Positions 39,388 through 49,571 of a DNA stretch of 64,000 bases are shown here, piece by piece. The stretch comes from Pseudorasbora parva (lineage: Eukaryota; Chordata; Actinopteri; Cypriniformes; Gobionidae): contig NC_090174.1 in the NCBI RefSeq assembly GCF_024679245.1, positions 46,932,188-46,996,187 on the forward strand, in the 5' to 3' direction. Made by a program: the position numbers and the translations under genes. A model generated the notes under the pieces. That model saw only the letters and a list, made by a program, of their open reading frames with translations, made no database searches and was not told the origin of the DNA. Positions within the stretch are counted from its first letter, which is position 1; each line of letters starts with the position of its first letter.

Positions 39388-39681
39388 AAATCTGACACCT
39401 ATGGCGAATTAGGGTCTTATATAGCCTCCTGTATGCAAATATAAGCACCTTTTTCGGCGGGCTTCTGGAACGCCCCCCATTGGTTCGTTCCTCTCAGCCG
39501 CCTCACCATAGGTTCCTGCAGTTGCCGCAGCCCGGCCAATCAGAGCGCTCCTCGCGCTGGGCTATGGCCATGCAGCTCACTGCACTTTACATAGATACCT
39601 TTATTAAAAGTTTTGCTTCACATTCTCGAGAAAAGGAGTGTTTCCCATACGTAATACGAGGAACCTCTCTCGAAAGGGAAC
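39388..39681 (-). repeat. DIRS inverted terminal repeat, high-coordinate copy
   Basis: Reverse-complement partner of 34209-34480 with a few substitutions, ending in CGAAAGGGAAC. It is the 5' repeat relative to the minus-strand genes, so its promoter would read through the tandem array into pol. Confidence 0.9.
39416..39426 (-). promoter_or_regulatory. TATA box in the right terminal repeat, reading into the element
   Basis: On the minus strand GGCTATATAAG, followed by the same GCCATAGGTGTCAG segment as in the other repeat. This is the best candidate for the element's own promoter. Confidence 0.55.
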
Positions 39682-39971
39682 AATTACGTATGCTTGCAGG
39701 AACTCATCCGGGAGTGGTGAGTTTTCACAAATTCCCAATTTTTGAGCGTGCTCTCTTGGAGTGATGGTTGATTGCTCTTTGGCTGAATATCAACACACCC
39801 ATAAACGTACTAAAGTTGTGAAGGGTCTGCAGCAATCATTTTTCCCCTGATGATTTTACAAAGCAAGGAGTGGATTGCATAGTACTGACATCATCAGCCT
39901 ATGGTGTTTTCGCATTCCAACGGAGGTATGTGAACAATGTCTTTGTATGTGTTATTTCTATTTGTAAAGCT

Positions 39972-40517
39972 GGCATTACATAGCCTAGAAATCTAGACGC
40001 ACCCTAGCGGCAGTAAATTTAATCTGCCCGCAAGTGTCGTCTAGGAACTCTAAATACCCTTCTGAGCTGTATTCCCCTCACTCTGGACGGGCCAACCACT
40101 TCGTGTAGAGTCGGCGGGCGGGGCCATAATGACGACGGCCGAGTTGCGTTTGCGTGCTTCTAGTAAACACAGAAACTGGCGAACGGTGGCGGTCTTTCGA
40201 ATCAGCTCTGATCACGACTCTGGAAGACTTGGAGTTAAGCTTTTCTCTGAGAAAAGAACAAAGAACGGCACAGAAGTCATTCTTAAAAAGGGAAGATGTG
40301 TTCAGAGTTTAGCTGACCGGATACGATGAATGTTTAATCTATCAACAAGCTCTGTTTCACCTTCGTTGCTCTGGTTGGTGGTAGCGCTATCCTATCGCGT
40401 GCAGAGGGAGTTTGAAAGACAACCGTTTATCCCGCCCCTCGGATTGAGCCCTGTCTATGGTGAGTTTCCAGACCAAACATCTTGATGTGGGTCTGGCTTG
40501 TCAGGCTAGGCATTACA
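39972..40517 (-). mobile_element. 528-bp element with 9-bp target duplications (copy 1)
   Basis: The body is 39981-40508, starting TAGCCTAGAAATCTAGACGC and ending in the complement of TAGCCTGACAAGCC, flanked by exact GGCATTACA at 39972-39980 and 40509-40517. The termini share 14 of 20 bases in inverted alignment. A 9-10 bp duplication fits Mutator-like elements best, but no transposase is present to confirm it. Related copies lie at 57412-58366 and, truncated, at 19006-19201. Confidence 0.85.
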
Positions 40518-40700
40518 TAAATGAGCAATAAAATGTAGTTTTGATGTAAGTTAGTAAAACCATTTTTCGGGGGGCGTTACTTGCATTTCTATTATTACTA
40601 CTTTTTTATATGGTCACCATATATTTGGTAAGAATGGTTTTACATGAGAGAGATATTTATCTAAACCAATGTGAAACTATGTGTACTACTCATAAGGGTG

Positions 40701-40745
40701 CAGTCAATGATACTACTACTACTACTACTAATAATAATAATAATA
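40701..40745. repeat. (TAC)n(TAA)n trinucleotide repeat
   Basis: About six TAC units followed by TAA units. It lies in the non-repetitive part of the large foldback. Confidence 0.9.
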
Positions 40746-41302
40746 CACAGTGTGTATTCATGTTCGTGTAGTATTTTTTTAAGGAAAGTGTACAGGATCT
40801 TCACAGTGAAAGGTAGCACTTCCCAAATTTCTGTATAAACAATGAGAGACGTACACGTGCAAGAGATCCACTTCTGGTGCTTTCCACGCTTGCGCAGACT
40901 AAAGCCAGAACGCGCGAATGTCACAACAGGAAACACGCACGCGCGCCCTTGGATCAGTCGGACGTAGTGGTGTACAAGAGGTAAAAACTATATAAATACT
41001 GTTTGTTTTCTCACACAAACCACTCGTTTCGTGTCTTAGGCCATCAGTGTGTACTTACGATGGGGGATTGTTTAATTTGGACTTCTCTGTGTATGCTCTT
41101 TGAGGTGGTGACCATAGACCTGCATTATGTGAGGCACAGACAAGAACGGTTTGACCTAAAATGACCAAAATTGAAACTACTGGGGAAACAAATACTCCTA
41201 CATCTCGGATGCCCATGAGGTAAGCTAAAACATATCAAAATTTTATTTCAAAGTGAACTATCCCTTTAAGAACAAGTTCTTATTTTCAACAACAACAGGA
41301 GA

Positions 41303-43020
41303 ATTAGCCTGGCTCTGCCCTCCTACGTACTTCCGCTCAATTTTCATTTTCCTTCAGTACTATGTCTGGGACTGCGGTGTATTATTAGGTTTTCTCTGAA
41401 CAAATTTTTACCGGTCCAATCAGCGAACAGATGGAGTGGCTGAGAACGATGACGTTGATGTCGTGCGCTAGTTTGAGTTGTAGTTCAGAAATGGCGGTGG
41501 AGAAATACGCAAACGAAACCATTCATTCCATTGTGACACCGCTGCCGAATATCCAGAAGTTAAAGGGGGGTGAAATGCTGTTTCATGCATACTGAGCTGT
41601 TAAAGACTTGGATTCCCATCCTAAACATAGACAAAGTTTCAAAAACTAATGCTGGATGTTTGATGGAGTATTTCTGTGTTAAAAATACTCCTTCCGGTTT
41701 CTCACAAGTTTCGGAGAGTTTTTTTCGAGTATTGGTCGACTTAATAGACCGGAAGGTCCTTGTATGGGCCGTACGGGCTCTTCTCCCGGTAGGGTGCGCG
41801 CGCGCGTGACTAGCGCAAGAGAGGAAATGCACGGCCGTAAATACTCTCTCAGCTGCAGATCCAGTCGTCCGTGAACACTAATGTCGGTTATAGTCCGCGC
41901 CGCGCTCCACTTCATTCCTCCACTTTGACATTAAGCGACTTCAACGCTTCAGCACAGCATTCCGGGAAGGCAGCGCTGCATTTGAACCGATTTGAACACA
42001 GAAATGCTTCAGTCGCATCGCAAAGTGGATCTCCACACTCCAAGAAGTGTGTTTTTGACGGAGCCGTCCCAGCGATAAAGGTTCGGTCCTGCTTTGGAAG
42101 CAGCCGGTAAGTAAAACTGCTTCAAATGTCTGCTGTTGCTTATCGTCGCGTATGTAAACATCAGTAAACGACAAGATCGCGTGCTTCGTCATTCAAATGC
42201 GCTAACGGACTTCATTGCTGTTCTATGTAAGTTATAACGTTACATTAGTCTGATGTGCAAAACCGTTCTGCTTGCTACTAAGATTTGGTCGCATACAATA
42301 GTCCATAAACCGAATCATGTCCTCATAAACTGAGAGTAAATACAGTACATACCACAGAGACGGACGTCCTGCTGTTGCTGTTTCTATTTCTGCCTCCGAA
42401 TTAGATTCTGGAACATATCTATTAGCTGAGATCGATAGCAAGGGTTTCTCCACGCTTGAGGACGTCACCGCTTTGCGCATTCGTCATTCTTTAGCTCCGC
42501 CCACACGATACGCCTCCAGGCGCTCGGTTTTTTCCGGAAAGCCTCGGTACAGCCCATATTTCTTTTACAAATATAATAAAACTAAAGACTTTTCGGAGAT
42601 ATGAAGGATGCAATACTACTCTATAGGTACACAAGATTGACATGAGATTGACTGAAACTGAGTGCCCCCCCCCCTTAAAGCCGGAGCAATAACAACCTTT
42701 GCTGGGGTTTGTTGGTGGCCATGATGTTGTGGCCCTTTCATTCGGGAAAAAGTTTAATTTTCATGCTCGCTCCGTTAGTGGTGAAGGAGTTGGCTGAAGC
42801 CTTATTCGGATGGTAATTGTTTCTCGTGGGGTCGGAAGGTATTGTCATCATTTACAGCGGTTAGTCAGTGATTTTATTGCCGTCTGTTTCCCACCAACCG
42901 CGTAAAAATACCCGGCCGAATTACTTACTACTTTTGACAAACACCAAGGTCGTGTGGTGATGTAATAGCTTTCCGAATCCACATTTCGGAGTTTTCAAGA
43001 ATATATCACTTCAAAATTCA
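41303..43020 (+). pseudogene. Helicase-like gene relic split by a TTAA element
   Basis: A start codon at 41490 gives MAVEKYANETIHSIVTPLP, interrupted at TTAA 41560. After the insertion the reading continues KAGAITTFAGV, then VGGHDVVAL, a damaged Walker A (HSGKSLIF where GFGKS is expected) and MLAPLVVKELAEAL. The arrangement is reminiscent of RecQ-like helicase genes carried by ISL2EU-type fish transposons; that assignment is from memory. Sequence beyond about 42800 reads as non-coding. Its left border near TAGCCTGGCTCTGCC is approximate. Confidence 0.5.
41560..42678. mobile_element. TTAA-target transposon, non-autonomous
   Basis: The body is 41564-42674 (1111 bp) between two TTAA sites. It starts AGGGGGGTGAAATGC and ends in a C run (GTGCCCCCCCCCC), giving short G/C-run inverted termini. 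The two flanks join to restore the reading of the helicase-like relic. Open frames within have no piggyBac transposase motif. A piggyBac-type derivative is likely; Kolobok is the alternative. Confidence 0.8.
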
Positions 43021-43159
43021 CTGTTTATAATAATTTTTGACCACTGCAGAGCACCATACAGTTGCGCTTTGCTGTTATTTGGATTCATTTCTAGACTTGT
43101 ATTTCTTTAAAATGCTGGCAAGTATCAAGAGCAATATATTTCATCACCGCTCAAACAAT

Positions 43160-43873
43160 TTAAAGGGTTAGTTCACCCAAAAATGAAAATGATTTCATTA
43201 AATACTCACCCTCATGTCGTTGGACACCTGTAAGACCTTTGTTCATCTTCACAATGAACACAAATATTTTTGTTGAAAGCTGATAGCTGAGAAAGGCTTC
43301 AAATTGGCCTCCATTGGCATTCAGTATATTTCCACTGACCCACTCACAAGGCCCTGAAAAGGCACTAAAGACATCTTTACAAAGTCTATCTCACTACCGT
43401 GGCTGTACAATAATTTTACAATGCGACAAAAATAGTTATTGTGCGCACAAAAATCAAAACGATTTAATCCACCAAATTATTGATGTGAACTCGACGCATG
43501 CTCCGCCATTCAAATCATAGCGAATACATGACCCGGAAGAGGAGGAGCGCCGCTATCGTGTGAGTTCCAGGTGAGTTCACATCCGAGACCTACACAGAAG
43601 ACAATATCTTGGCGGATAAAGTCAATAGTTTTTGTGCGCAAAAAAATCTAAATATTCTCGTCGATAAAATTATTGTACAGCCACTGTAGTGATATGGACT
43701 TTGTAACAGTCTTTAGTGCCTTTTATGGGTCTTGTGAGTGGGTCAGTGGGAATGTACTGAATGCCAATGGAGGCCTATCTGAAGCCTTTCTCAGCCATCA
43801 ACTTTCAACAAAAATATCTTCATTTGTGTTCCGAAGATGAACGAAGGTGTTACGGGTGTCCAACGACATGGCA
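43160..43873. mobile_element. TTAA foldback, right tip lost
   Basis: Starts AGGGTTAGTTCACCCAAAAA after TTAA. The left arm (to about 43425) pairs with 43660-43873 through GCCTCCATTGGCATTCAGTA and CACTGACCCACTCACAAG. The match stops at CCAACGACATGG, so about the last 45 bases and the second TTAA are missing. Confidence 0.8.
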
Positions 43874-44398
43874 CCCACTGTCCACTGTCCTGCTCTTGAA
43901 CTTATTCAAACTGCACAGTTCAGCTCTGATTGAGCACACTCATCATGTTGAACAGGCCCAACTCCATACTGAGAAAAGAGATTCTCTGAATGGGGGAGAG
44001 TTTGCTATTTTCTTAGTTGATCTGAAGCCCCAGATGGCTGAGGTGCCTGAGCACCAGGAGCTCATTCTATGTACGTTGCTAACTCAGTAAGCTGGATTTG
44101 ATTGTTGATGATTTGGCATGATCTTGGATTGTTTGGTTCTTTGACACTTATCCTGGTGTTGCTGTCATAGCAGGCTTATTTTGTGTAAACAGAATTAGAT
44201 TTGCATCTTTTTAAGCAGAGGTGATGCTTCAAATCTGTCCCAGCCATTGCTACTTTATTACAAGAGTTCCTTACCGCATCAGGGGCAAGAATAATTGTAA
44301 ATAATAATAGTAATAATATTTTTAAAAATTAAAAAAATAAATCATGGTTTTGAGTATTGATAAAGGGAACATGAGAATGTGCAGTAATCTCAGACAAC
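43874..44398. other. No gene seen
   Basis: A frame at 43761-44090 starts inside the foldback arm and shows no motif. The rest is AT-rich non-coding DNA. Confidence 0.4.
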
Positions 44399-45269
44399 TT
44401 AAGCCTAGTTCACACTGCCCGATTTTTGCCCCGATTTTGAGTCGCCGACAGGTTTTGTGAAATCGCAGACAAATGCCCGAGATCACAGGCAAATCGGTGC
44501 TCGTGCACGCGAGTGACAATCACGCAGAATGAATGATCAAAGACGCGATCAGAGAGAATCGCCGACGAGTCGCCGACGCCGGTGAGATATTTGGCATGCT
44601 AAATATCTGGACCTGTCGGCGATTCAAACTCCTGCTGTGTGAACTGCGTTCTGACTGAAAATTACACCGACAGCCAATGAGAGAGTGAGATACAGGGCAG
44701 CAGGAGGTTCAGGGAGGAGTTATAAAGCAGAATTTCAGTATTTTAATAGATACATTTACAATTCTATCAAACAGAAACAAAGGCCAAACATTTGCACGTC
44801 CAGCCACAGCAGCAGCACATTAAATAATTATTTATTTACCTCAAACTGTCTTTGCAGAACAAAATCCTGGCTCCCTCTGTCTCTCCAACAATTTCTTCCA
44901 CCATAATCTTTTTTCTTTTCTCCACAAATCAGCGCACATACAATTTGAAGCAAACTTTGTGCAGTTTATCATTTTTAATAACAATTCCAAGTCTCGCGCG
45001 AGAACTCCGGTCTGACGCACGTGTGATCTCGCGTTGTTTACTCGGCACATCGCACGTGTGTTTGGGAAACGTAGTTTGCGCACTGGAGAGAGAGAGAGTT
45101 GTCGGTGATTTTTCCTCTTGTTCAGTCATGCAGTGTGAACTCCTCTGTCGTCAAACCATCGTGCAGTGTGAACACAGCAGTGACTGAATGATACCCCAGA
45201 TAGTCATGCAGTGTGAATAGAGCAGTGACCCGACGAGTTTGAAAATCGTGCAGTCTGAACTAGGCTTTA
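44399..45269. mobile_element. Harbinger-type MITE with TTA target duplication
   Basis: The body is 44402-45266 (865 bp), with termini AGCCTAGTTCACACTGC and its near-perfect inverse (one mismatch), flanked by TTA. Subterminal GTGCAGTGTGAAC motifs recur near 45130-45215. The right TTA coincides with the TTAA border of the adjacent foldback, so it jumped into that border. Confidence 0.88.
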
Positions 45270-45575
45270 AAGGAATAGTTCACCCAAAAATGAAAATGTG
45301 ATGTTTATCTGCTTACCCTAGTGCATCCAAGATTTAAGTGTCTTTGTTTCTTCAGTAGAAAACAAATGAAGACTTCAACCGTTGCAGTCTACCAGTCATA
45401 ATGCATGTGAATGGGCAACAACTCTTTGAGTAAAAAAAACGTGCTTAGACAACATGCACAAAAACCCTGCTGCTCCCCATTCACATACATTATGCCTGGC
45501 AGACTGCAATGGTTGGTATTAAAAAAAAATCTTCATTTGTGTTCAAACAAAGACACATACATCTTGGATAAGTAA
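45267..45575. mobile_element. TTAA foldback, right tip lost
   Basis: Starts AGGAATAGTTCACCCAAAA at 45271. Arms pair around 45400-45480 (CAGTCTACCAGTCATAATGC with TTATGCCTGGCAGACTGCAA). Similarity ends near CATCTTGGATAAG, before the expected inverse terminus. Confidence 0.75.
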
Positions 45576-45584
45576 CAGATGTGT

Positions 45585-45815
45585 AACAGAAATAACTGTT
45601 CTCGTGACTGGGCCAGAATGAGCCAGTTGTCAAGATAGTTGAGGATGTGAATACCCATTTCCCTTAACGGGGTAAGGGCAGCCTCCGCTATCTTCATGAA
45701 GATGTGGGGTGATCGGGACAGCCCAGAGGGGAGGACCTTGTACTGATATGCCCGCCCCTCGTCTGTGTCAAGGTAGCATTGAGACATGAAAGTACTTATC
45801 CAATCCAATTGGGGG
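45585..45815 (-). pseudogene. DIRS reverse-transcriptase fragment
   Basis: The minus-strand frame keeps STFMSQCYLDTDEGRAYQYK, VLPSGLSRSPHIFMKIAEAA and NYLDNWLILAQSREQL. The active-site box reads YLDN (45637-45626) where YLDD is usual. It is an isolated fragment from a different copy than the one at 34-40 kb, and covers the region that copy has lost. Confidence 0.8.
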
Positions 45816-46019
45816 GATTGTGTGAGTTTGTGTGTGTCACTGCAGTTATAGTGCATCCGGAAAGTATTCACAGCGCCTTACCTTTTCCAAACAATATCCC
45901 ATAATTATAACATGAAAGAAGTTTGTTTGAAAAAAAATCACCCGTACATAAGTATTCACAGCCTTTGCCATGACACTCAAAATTGAGCTCAGGTGCATCC
46001 TGTTTCCACTGATCATTCT

Positions 46020-46547
46020 TGAGGGCTGCGTATGAAAACCTAGGCTGCTGACTCGTTGCCTCGCTGCCTCACCAAACAATGACATGTAAGGCAGCGTTTT
46101 GTGCATGAAGGCATCTCATGAAACTAAGTTCGGACAGACTTCTGAGGCAGTGTAACAGTTTAATGATCTACAGCAAAATGGAGAGAGCTTTGGTGAGAAC
46201 TAAACACATATTTTATTACTACAGTAGGGATTTCTCGCTAGAAATGACATCAAAAGTGTAATATGTTGGTAAAAATCGCACATTTACACACAAACAGACC
46301 AGCAAACGCAACTTCTGGACGCCATCTTTTTCCCCCAGCTCAACTGTCACTGAATGGAAAGCACAGGATTGTGGGATATCAAAGGCAGCGAAGGACACAT
46401 GTAAGCTGCCTTCAAAAATCGATCAATGAAGGTATCTCAGGAGACAGGCAGTGAAGCAAACATTAGATTCGGACGCAGCTTGATGCCTTCCTGCCTTAAA
46501 ATGTGTCCTCCGAAGGCAGCATTTTACAGGTTTTGGATGCAGCTGAG
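46020..46547. mobile_element. 520-bp insertion flanked by TGAG
   Basis: The insertion 46024-46543 starts GGCTGCGTATGAAAACC and ends in the complement of GCTGCATCCAAAACC, giving imperfect inverted termini. It has TGAG directly on each side, within a Tc1 context that normally reads CTTGAGATG. The superfamily is unclear. Non-coding. Confidence 0.65.
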
Positions 46548-47201
46548 ATGTTTCTACAACTTGATTTGAGTCCACCTGTGGTAGATTTAGTTGATTGGAC
46601 ATGATTTAGAAAGACACACCTCTGTCTATATAAGGTCCCACAGTTAACTTCTAAACTAAGCCATTAAGTTCAAGAAATTGTCTGTAGACCTCAGGGGCAG
46701 GATTGTATCGAGGCACAGATCTGGGGAAGGGTACAAAAAATGATCCTACTCTTCTTAGATCTGGCTACTTGGCCAAACTGAGCGATCAGTGGAGAAAGAC
46801 CTTAGTCAGGGAGATGACCAAGAACCCGATACTCACTCTGGCAGAGCTCCAGCGTTTCTCTTTGGAGAGAGGAGATCCTTCTAGAAGAACAACCATCTCT
46901 TCTGATATGAAGATCTGAAAATGCTCCCCATCTAACCTGGTGGAGCTTGAGATGTTCTGCAAAGAAGAATGGGAGAAACTGCCTAAAATTGGTATGACAA
47001 GCTACTCAAAAAGACTTGAGGCTGTAGTTAGTGCCAAAGGTGCTTCAACAAAGTACTGCCAAAGGCTGTGAATACTGATGTACATGCAATTATTATTATT
47101 ATCTTTTTTTTTTTAATGAATTTGGAAAGATTTTAAACAAACCTTTTTCACATGCTAATTATGGGGTATTGTTTGTAGAATTTTTAGGGAAAATAATGAT
47201 T

Positions 47202-47887
47202 TTAAAGGCTTAGTTCACCCAAAAATTTAATTTATGTCATTAATGACTCACCCTAATGTTGTTCCACACCCGTAAGACCTCCATTCATCTTCAGACACAG
47301 TTTAAGATATTTAATATTTAGTCCGAGAATGAATGCACACTATACTGTCCGTGTCGTGAAAGGGAATAAAAACATCATCAAAGTAGTCCATATGTGACAT
47401 CAGTTGGTTAATTAGAATCTCTTGAAGCATCGAGAGATACATTTTGGTCCAAAAATAACTATGACTTTAATTCAGCATTGTCTTCCGCATTTGTTTTCAA
47501 ACCTCAAATAAGGATTAAAACGATAACGAATCAATGGATTGATTCATGATTCGGATCGAGTGTCAAACTGCCAAACTGCTGAAATCACGTGACATTGGCG
47601 ATCTGAATCATGAATCAATCCGCTGATTCATGACCATATGAATCTTTATATGAGGTTTGAATACAAAAGCGGAAGAGAAGACTGCTGAATAAAGTCATAG
47701 TTTTTGTTATTTTTGGACCAAAATGTATTTTTGATGCTTCAAGAGATTCTAATTAACTGACTGATGCCACATATGGAAAATATCTTAAACTGTGTTCAGA
47801 AGATGAACGGAGGTCTTACGGGTGTGGAACGACATTAGGGTGAGTCATTAATGACATCAATTTAATTTTTGGGAACTAACCCTTTAA
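47202..47887. mobile_element. Complete TTAA foldback inside a Tc1 element
   Basis: The body is 47206-47883 (678 bp) between two TTAA sites, starting AGGCTTAGTTCACCC and ending GGGAACTAACCCT. Each arm is about 320 bp and the centre lies near 47550. It inserted in the right terminal region of the Tc1 element, whose sequence resumes exactly at 47884. Confidence 0.9.
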
Positions 47888-48004
47888 GAAAGCTGTAACA
47901 TAACAAAATGTGGACACGGCTTTCCAGATGCAATGTATATGTGCAAAAGATATTTTCTGAAAGCGACCTCCACTGGCACATGCTATCACACTAACATTAG
48001 AACA

Positions 48005-48245
48005 GGTTCCCTCTTGTTCTGCTTACTCGAATAATGATTGAAGAATATAGTGAAACAATATCTGCTTGGCTAAAGCTTAGTATATATAACCGTATGTAGG
48101 GGAGTGGCTTGCGATGCAAATCTCACTTGAATGAGCATTGGCTTGTTTTATTACCAATCGAAGGTGATTGGGTCCTCAAGCAAGATCCCAATTCGTCAGT
48201 CTGTTCCGACGTAACGCTGAACGTGACTGACTGATAGGGATTCTC
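48005..48245. mobile_element. DIRS-type terminal repeat fragment
   Basis: The segment ending CAGTCTGTTCCGACGTAACG and GTGACTGACTGATAGGGA resembles the tips of fish DIRS elements. No coding DNA is attached. The family differs from the 34-40 kb copy, whose tips read differently. Confidence 0.55.
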
Positions 48246-49571
48246 CATTTATATTTCTTGAATATAACACGTTATAAAAGGTTATTTTCTTGTTTAAGCT
48301 CAACACTAATTTAGTAGAACAAGTCAAAGTTCATGTATGATATTTGTTATGACAGGACAAAATAACTGGTATAAAATTGGATTTTTGCCATGTGTCTGTA
48401 ATGCACAGAAAATATGTCTCATTATTACATGGTCCTAGCTGTTTGTCTGATGTGTTTTTCTGTCTTTAGCTTGCGTCAGCTCTATTTAGTGGAAGGGATG
48501 CTTCCTCCAACATGCTGAGATGTTTATGTCAGTGCTGTGGGCCACACTTTTTACTGTTACCAGTGAGCGCTGCCCCAGATCTCTGCAGTAATTGCTTTGC
48601 AGTAGGTACTTTAGCTCACAATAAGGGAGAAAAACGTAACTAGATGGAATCTTACAATAGAGGCATGGGAAAGATAACAAGATGGGAAAAACATGTCCAA
48701 ATTCAGCATCAGGCATAAAACAGCCAAACAAAGAAGGTTTCCAGGTTTTTTAGCTGCTTTTATTTTTTATGGTTGGGGGTTTTGCTCCAGGTTTTGGCAA
48801 ACATAGTCTGAGAAAGAGTGAGAGATTGTTAAGATAAATAGTTGATGAATTCTGAAAATATTCATATGGGTGGAAAAGTGAGAAAGAAGAGAGATGGGAA
48901 ATGTTCCTTTCTTGTTAGCCGCCGAGGCCAGACTTCCTTGGCTCTGTTTCACCGAGCCCCAATAGGCAAAAGAAAAGAAAGAGAAAAGAAGAGAGGGAGA
49001 GGAGGAGAGTTAAAGAGAAAATTGAGAAAGCCAGAGAGAAAATACAACGAAAATGTGCAAATTTTCTTTTTCATTAGGATGCACAGATGAACTCTACATC
49101 AGTAAAATATTCTAATGTTTTCAGTTTAACATCTAACATCCATTTGAGCTGAAAAGAAGCCGGCCTTGTCATATTTCATCTGGTGATGGGCTTTTAGTGT
49201 AGTCCACAGTTTTTTTTTTCCATGTGGCATATGCAGCTGGAACTCTGTGGCTTTTACTGCTGTTTGCTCAAACTGCATACAATTTGCAGATATACCTTAA
49301 CTGCAATAGACCTGTTTGACAATATAATGCTTACAATTGTGGGGGAGGTAGAAAAGTAATATTGCAGACAGGAAACAGCAGTATATTATGGTATTATTAT
49401 TAGAATAAATTAGAGTGAGAGCAGGTGCAGTTGTAATGCTTCAGCTTGTGGCCACACTTTTTTAGTGCTACACTAAAGGGGCTACAATTTGGACACATTT
49501 TTACATTTCACAAAGACAAAATCATTAAAACCACTGCACTCTTATCTCATAAATGTGTCTTTGTTTGCTGC
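48246..49571. other. No gene seen
   Basis: Frames at 48486-48952 (minus) and 48842-49090 (plus) are low-complexity or motif-free. No terminal repeats were found. Confidence 0.4.

Larger units (their letters stand above)
34156..39681 (-). mobile_element. DIRS-type tyrosine-recombinase retroelement
   Basis: The 5526-bp element is bounded by AAC trinucleotides and has inverted terminal repeats of about 270-320 bp (34209-34480 against 39388-39655) plus divergent outer tips. An internal complementary region at 34521-34616 matches both outer tips. The pol remnants are coded on the minus strand in the order reverse transcriptase, RNase H, tyrosine recombinase. The 5' region contains a 121-bp tandem array in place of a recognisable gag. 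No target duplication is expected, because DIRS elements integrate circular DNA by recombinase. The coding part is dead. Confidence 0.9.
33653..41269. mobile_element. Large TTAA foldback holding a DIRS and a second element
   Basis: Inverted arms of about 430 bp (33657-34087 and 40837-41265) end in AGGGATAGTTCACTTTGAAAT and its inverse, each next to TTAA. Between them lie a DIRS element (34156-39681), a 528-bp element (39981-40508) and about 680 bp of other sequence. Smaller foldbacks with the same AG(G)xxTAGTTCAC ends at 43164 and 47206 share the design, which favours reading this as one foldback of about 1.6 kb that took two insertions. Two separate half-elements remain possible. Confidence 0.6.
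45847..47937 (+). mobile_element. Degenerate Tc1-like transposon with two nested insertions
   Basis: Termini TAGTGCATCCGGAAAG (45849) and the complement of CATTGCATCTGGAAAG (ending 47935) stand next to TA. Removing insertions at 46024-46543 and 47206-47883 leaves about 0.88 kb, so the interior is also deleted. Transposase remnants on the plus strand include LSVDLRGRIVSRHRSGEGY (about 46680) and TKNPILTLAELQRFSLERG (about 46818). The catalytic domain is absent. Confidence 0.85.

Noticed and set aside
42232..42480. 82-codon minus frame within the TTAA element
   Set aside because: No piggyBac catalytic or C-terminal cysteine motif; the composition matches non-coding interior.
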